Of a DNA stretch of 64,000 nucleotides, positions 59,356 to 64,000 are shown piece by piece. Every line of letters begins with the position of its first letter. Position 1 is the stretch's first letter. Below the pieces are notes generated by a model. The model searched no databases. It was given only the letters and a program-made list of their open reading frames with translations, and was not told the origin of the DNA. The stretch comes from Tubulanus polymorphus (lineage: Eukaryota; Nemertea; Palaeonemertea; Tubulaniformes; Tubulanidae). Position numbers and translations under genes: made by a program. The stretch spans positions 23,888,450-23,952,449 of the forward strand of contig NC_134029.1 in the NCBI RefSeq assembly GCF_964204645.1, given 5' to 3'.

Positions 59356-60412
59356 CTATTTTATGTAATTCAAAAAGACGACTGTTACACCGACGACCAG
59401 CGCACCCACAGAGAACCCAACCGATCTGCCCGAGTTGCACATTTTCTTGTCATCGCAACATATTTTCATTGAACCAGTGATTTGGTTTTTCCCAGCAGAC
59501 GCGAGAGTCTCGATGTCCGCTATATCTCCCACATTAGCTTGTTCTCCCTTATTCATCGCACTGCAGTGACCAGCGGCTGCGGCTGATGCCCCGGCACATT
59601 TCTGAATATAAGCTTCTTTACCGTTGAATCCAAAGTAATATTTCTGAAATTTAAAATAGGTCATCATCTTTCAGCTGATTCATTCCAACCGGGTAGAATT
59701 ATAATCATGTTACAGAGATGGCGCTTACCAGACATGATGTGGTACATTGAATTGTCTTCGGTTGTGGACAATCGGGGACGTTCTTGCACACATTTTCCAT
59801 ACAATCCAACCCCTGAGTGCCTAAAAGTAGTAATGTAATGTAATTTATTTCATCATCAATAAATCACAATTACAAATAGAATAGTTTAATAAGTTTTATG
59901 ACTTATGGACCTCCCGAAAATGGCACCGGTAACTGGAAAGTTCGCTATTCCATTTTAGTGACCGGAAAAAGATTTTCGAAGAGGAATCAGAGACAATTTC
60001 TTCTCGTTTTAGATTTTTGATTTTCTAGCAACCTCATTTGCATATCAGGAATTTTACGTTATGGTCCGATTCAGCCATGTTCCCATTTGATATCAATACA
60101 CTTTTATACTATTTGTCTGTTGGACCATTCATTCATTACGCACGTATAAGATTCCGATTTTAACCCCCCCCCTCACCCCTGTACGCAAGCATCCGTTCAG
60201 AGCCACCCCCTCCCCCAGCGTCTGTAGGTACTATCAACAACTCGTGTACAAATAAATATATACAGTATAAACTATTCATTCGTACACTGTTGTCTCATCA
60301 ACCAGTTGATGTTGACAGTGAATCGGAAGAGAAGATGAAGAATCTGTAACTTACCTTCATAGCACAGAGCTGATAAAACAGCAAGGACGACTATTCCACG
60401 TACGAGCGACAT
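59356..60412 (-). CDS. Ly6/uPAR-like GPI-anchored three-finger protein, copy B
   Basis: Three exons on the minus strand: 60412-60355, 59820-59729 and 59643-59356. The product is 145 residues. Signal peptide MSLVRGIVVLAVLSALCY. Exon 2 has CMENVCKNVPDC and QCTTSC, with one extra Ser codon relative to copies A and C. Exon 3 keeps ICCDDKKMCNS and the hydrophobic GPI tail SGRSVGFSVGALVVGVTVVFL. The middle of exon 3 is the most diverged part (GEQANVGDIADIETLASAG against GETANDSDQKEIESLASSG). All ten cysteines are kept. The same exon phases and a 288-bp last exon show it is a tandem duplicate. No frame damage seen. Confidence 0.85.
60121..60224. repeat. Diverged ACGTACGC-type MITE
   Basis: TGGACCATTCATTCATTACGCACGTATAAGATT, then a C-rich centre and GTACGCAAGC. 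Related to 29390-29550. Intron 1 of Ly6 copy B. Confidence 0.5.
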
Positions 60413-60850
60413 TTTGACTGTTTTCTGTTCGTTGTTGAATGATCGAATGTCGGTTAAGTATAAAGTTGGTATATATAGTATCGGAATGTCAATTCCAAAA
60501 CTAGTTTCTGTTAGGCCTACTACAACACTCTGTGTATATGCGCTGAAGAACTCCTCAATTGGTTTTAGGAGTGTTGCAATTATTGACAATGGCAACGATT
60601 GATTTGAAACACTTAATGTAAAAAAGGTATCTCCTTGGAGATAGAGTAAACATAATGTAAATAGACTCAATGAACAAAAATGCTAATAATGGGATGAAGT
60701 GAGGACGTGCATGGGAAATAAAATCATGATATTTCCTATCAGCAGGGCCTCAGGACTACAGTTGCAATTCCAAGTAGGCCTACAAAAATTTCAGCAGTCT
60801 TAATATTCATACGGGTCTTGACTTGTAAGATTGGTCTCTAATTGGTCCTT

Positions 60851-60993
60851 GGGGCTGGTTGCATAGTCATGGCTAAGACTTAAGACCAGTAGTCTCAGAC
60901 CAACTTAGTCCTATAGCCAATCTAACAATTTAAGACCAGTCTTAAGATTTAAGACCACTTTTGGACTTAAGTCACGACTGTGCAACTGGCTCC
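60851..60993. mobile_element. GGGGC-type palindromic MITE, copy 6
   Basis: GGGGCTGGTTGCATAGTCATGGCTAAGACTTAAGACC... TTGGACTTAAGTCACGACTGTGCAACTGGCTCC. Very close to copy 3 at 41068. Confidence 0.8.
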
Positions 60994-61132
60994 TGATTTC
61001 CAAAATATAAGACAAATCATATGACGCAAATATGATTTATATTTTCTCTCTCGATTTACATTGAATAAAACATGATTGTATATCAGAATTGACGTCAGAA
61101 ACCAGTCACAAGTAAAAGCTATAAGTTTTGTC

Positions 61133-61230
61133 GACAAATCTCCGGGCGACTTGTGAGAGACAAATCTCCGAGCGACTTGTGAGAGACAAATCTCCGAGCG
61201 ACTTGTGAGAGACAAATCTCCCAGCGAATT
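61133..61230. repeat. 26-bp satellite array 3, four units
   Basis: Same unit as arrays 1 and 2, preceded by the same AAAGCTATAAGTTTTGTC lead-in. The last unit is degenerate (CTCCCAGCGAATT). Confidence 0.95.
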
Positions 61231-61425
61231 GTATGATATTCACACTGCCTGTGTGCATCCTCCAGAAATATATGAATATGGGAAAAACCGGAGCCGCCCA
61301 AGCGACGGCCCAAACACTCCGAAAAGGCATTGCAAAAAACCCGAGAATAGTGAGAGAATTACATCGAAGAACAAGCGATAACAAATTCTTTCCAGTTTTG
61401 TGATTTATTCTAAAAGCATTATCAA

Positions 61426-61458
<33 letters not shown>

Positions 61459-61603
61459 CAAAACGTTGATTGTAAAATATATATATTAGTGTTTTGTACA
61501 TTGGTGGATGATATTTTACCGTTATTGTGTCAACAGGCCGTAATTAATACGTGACTACTACATATTATAGGAACTTGCTACATAAAATCAGCATGCAATC
61601 AAT

Positions 61604-61773
61604 TTAATGAACAAAACCCACAGTTTATCTTCATGATATAACTAATTATTCTCACGGTTGCGAAGTTTAGAATAAACGGACAATGTTAGTTTCTCTGATG
61701 ATGAAGTAGTCAAGATTTCGAGACTGTCAGAAAATATATTGTTTAATCATCAACTGTTGGTTTTGTTCATTAA
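61604..61773. mobile_element. Inverted-repeat element with hammerhead-like relic
   Basis: TTAATGAACAAAACCCACAG and CTGTTGGTTTTGTTCATTAA are inverted ends. Inside, CTGATGATGAAG...TTTCGAGACTGTCAGAAAATATATTGTTT parallels CTGAAGATGAGG...CCTCGAAACCGTTAGGAAATAAACTGTTT at 54290. Confidence 0.45.
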
Positions 61774-61866
61774 CGCTGAAATAAGATTATATCAGTTTAT
61801 TACCAATCATGTGATACATTTTCATATGGTGAATACACTATACTTTACTTCTACTGGCTCAGAAAT

Positions 61867-63270
61867 CTATCTTATGTAATTCAAGAAGACGACCGTCACA
61901 CCGACGACCAGCGCACCCACAGAGAACCCAACCGATCTGCCCGAGTTACAATTATTCTTGTCATCACAACATATTTTCATTGGATTGGCGATTTGGTTTG
62001 CCCCGGAAGACGCAAGAGATTCTATTTCCTTTTGATCTGAATCATTAGCTGTTTCTCCCTTATTCATCGCACTGCAGTGACCAGCGGCTGCGGCTGATGC
62101 CCCGGCACATTTCTGAATATAAGCTTTTTTATCATTGAATTCAAAGTAATATTTCTGAAAAAGAATAAGTTGCTTCTGTATACATTGGGTCTAATTGTGA
62201 ATTCAGCTCACAGCTGAACCATTCCAACCGGATAGAAATCGTGTCACGTGACGCTTACCAGACATGTGGCACATTGAATCATCTTCGGTTGCGGACAAAC
62301 AGGGACGTTCTTACACACATTCTCAATACAACTCAACCCCTGGGTGCCTGAAAGCAGTTTCATATTATGCCTTTCATTTCTAATATCGTGTTTATTCGTT
62401 TTTTCCAGGAATAAATGAAAATAATGCACAACAGCACGTTGAATTGAAACCAGTTGTCACGCACTGTGAAGGGGTGTATTCATGATTTATGAAATAATAA
62501 CTGTTTACAGTACAGATATATAACCTTGAGACAATGACATTATTTCAGACATCGAATTTAGGCGCAAACAGAAAAGCTCAGTTTAGTCTTCTTTTTGGAA
62601 TTGTTTAGATTTTTCGCGAAAAGCGTTTGTTCATCTTCAACTAAAGTTCGATCTAGATTTTTTTTCTCGGTGTCAGGGCGTTTCCTAAATGGACACGTTT
62701 TCAATCCTTTTTGACCGGATAAAACAAAGAATTGCTTTTTTTATTATCAGAGTTTCCAGTTACTAGGTGCCATTTTGAGGTGGTCTCGTGGGACCCGCGT
62801 TGTTGGATAGATCTATACATGTTTTAAACTAAAACCATATGCACGAGTCGCCCATCTCTCCCTAGTTAAAAATAGAGTTATGTGTCGTTGGAAAGGTGAA
62901 AATTTCTATTTTCTGATGAGGTGTGTTTAATTTTTTCGGCTGCAATAATCGAACACAGATATACAGTTTAAAAGAAATGTCACTTTTAGTATAAGAAATT
63001 GTTTTTTTTTTGGGTAAAAAATGTTAAAATCTGTCCAGCCAGTGCGACCCAAAATGGCACAACGAAACTTTCCTATTTCATTTCAGCTACCGGACTAAAT
63101 ATATATTCGGAGAATCATTTTTCCTTGTTTTAGATCTAAAGTTTTCTAGCGTCCGGCCCGTAACGGCCCGAATCAACCACTAATACATTCCAATTCAGTG
63201 TATGTAACTTACCTCCATAGCACAGAGCTGATAAAACTGCAAGAATGACGATTCCGCGGATGAGCGACAT
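61867..63270 (-). CDS. Ly6/uPAR-like GPI-anchored three-finger protein, copy C
   Basis: Three exons on the minus strand: 63270-63213, 62347-62259 and 62154-61867. The product is 144 residues. Signal peptide MSLIRGIVILAVLSALCY. Exon 2 has CIENVCKNVPVC and QCATC. Exon 3 holds ICCDDKNNCNS and the GPI tail. It differs from copy A at only a few residues (for example SGANQIANPMK against SGVNQITNSMK), and the intron next to exon 2 is also nearly identical between A and C, so these two are the most recent pair or have been homogenised by gene conversion. Copy B is the outgroup. Function as for copy A. Confidence 0.85.
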
Positions 63271-64000
63271 TTTGGCTTTATTCGGTTCTCTCTCGAAAGA
63301 TCGAATATCGGCAATGTGGGTATAGGGCAACCATTCACTAAACTAGTTTCATTCAATTTCAACACAATGCACTGTAGAATTCACTTTCAGAAGGGCTTTG
63401 TAATTGTTAGCCGTGGTACTGACGGTTAATTTGAAATATGTAATGCAAAAAAGTATTCGCTTGAGATCGAGTAAACATATATAAATAGATTCAATGAACA
63501 AAAACCGGAAGAGGGGCAAAAGTAAGGAGGTGGTAGGGAAAGAAAATCATATTTCTAACCAGGCCTCAGTTTTACAGTTGCGACTTCAAGTACATGCATT
63601 GTAAGATTAGCTATAGAACAAAGATGGTCTTAGGCTGGTCTTGAAGTCAAATTTTGGCTATCTTACAGGTCCCTGAGTTCACAAAAACGAGATTGACAAA
63701 AATGAGGCAAATCATATGACGTAAATATATTCTATATTTCTCTCGCGATTTATATTCAACAGAAACGTGTTTGTATAGAAATGAATCGCCAGAAGTCAGT
63801 CAGAATTCAAATGTGTATGAAAAATAGATGTTACAATTTCCGAATGAAGAATAGTAGTACGCCTTTGTTACTGAAACCAACGACTGTAAGAACAACTTAT
63901 TACAAGGAAGAACCCTGCTGGCCTTCAGTCCAAATATTGCTACATTACTGACACACAGTCTGATACGGAATCATTTCTATTACGAATCCAAAATCAAAAC
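63271..64000. other. 5' flank of Ly6 copy C to the window edge
   Basis: Shares blocks with the 5' flank of copy A (GCCTTTGTTACTGAAACCAACGACTGT; CAGTTGCGACTTCAAGTA). No exon seen. The Ly6 array may continue beyond the window. Confidence 0.5.

Larger units (their letters stand above)
60413..61866. other. Spacer between Ly6 copies B and C
   Basis: Holds MITE copy 6 (60851), satellite array 3 (61133), a (TTATCA)n run at about 61418-61458 and an inverted-repeat element at 61604-61773. No further gene seen. Confidence 0.5.

Overview
The window is nuclear DNA of an animal. It has many short coding exons with GT-AG introns of roughly 100-2,800 bp, canonical AATAAA poly(A) signals, an AT-rich non-coding background and many small non-autonomous transposons. 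Gene content (SPAG8, PMS1, TTI2, METTL25B, acid ceramidase, SLC27/FATP, NAA10, a kelch-like protein, a rhodopsin-family peptide-type GPCR, GPI-anchored Ly6/three-finger proteins, TMEM272-like proteins) is bilaterian. The TMEM272-like pair and GPCR style suggest a lophotrochozoan, possibly a mollusc. That placement is inference; no mitochondrial or rRNA marker is present. All gene models were spliced by hand from consensus splice sites and reading-frame continuity. Every complete model closes to an integer number of codons.

Layout. 0-9.4 kb: two minus-strand TMEM272-like genes in tandem (the first runs off the left edge). 10.0-14.7 kb: a plus-strand BTB-BACK-kelch gene with a long tail ending in a CaaX-like motif, convergent with a minus-strand SPAG8 gene. 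14.7-21.2 kb: mostly non-coding, with a candidate spliced microgene and a poly(A) site. 21.3-22.6 kb: two intron-less acetyltransferase reading frames on the minus strand (NAT8-like and NAA10). 23.1-26.5 kb: acid ceramidase. 27.2-30.2 kb: METTL25B. 31.9-32.7 kb: a small COX14-like membrane protein. 33.3-35.1 kb: TTI2. 35.5-40.4 kb: PMS1. 42.1-48.2 kb: a minus-strand SLC27 fatty-acid transport protein. 48.2-54.5 kb: long non-coding stretch with CpG-rich candidate first exons. 54.5-55.7 kb: a peptide-type GPCR with one coding exon. 55.8-63.3 kb: three tandem minus-strand Ly6-like genes, each with a 26-bp satellite array beyond its 3' end.

The genes are independently transcribed and I see no shared pathway. 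Neighbours relate mainly through promoter or terminator geometry: head-to-head pairs (TMEM272-like/kelch, NAA10/acid ceramidase, SLC27/GPCR), a tail-to-tail pair with nearly touching poly(A) signals (kelch/SPAG8), and tightly spaced same-strand pairs (NAA10/NAT8-like, TTI2/PMS1). The rest is structured by repeats: at least six recurring short-element families, a LINE 3' end, tRNA-derived SINE-like fragments, satellites and palindromes. I did not find a clearly new biological system. The most interesting items are the CaaX-tailed kelch protein, the Ly6-plus-satellite segmental repeats, a 36-bp palindromic insertion with target-site duplication that has an in-window empty site, and a putative 30-residue microprotein.
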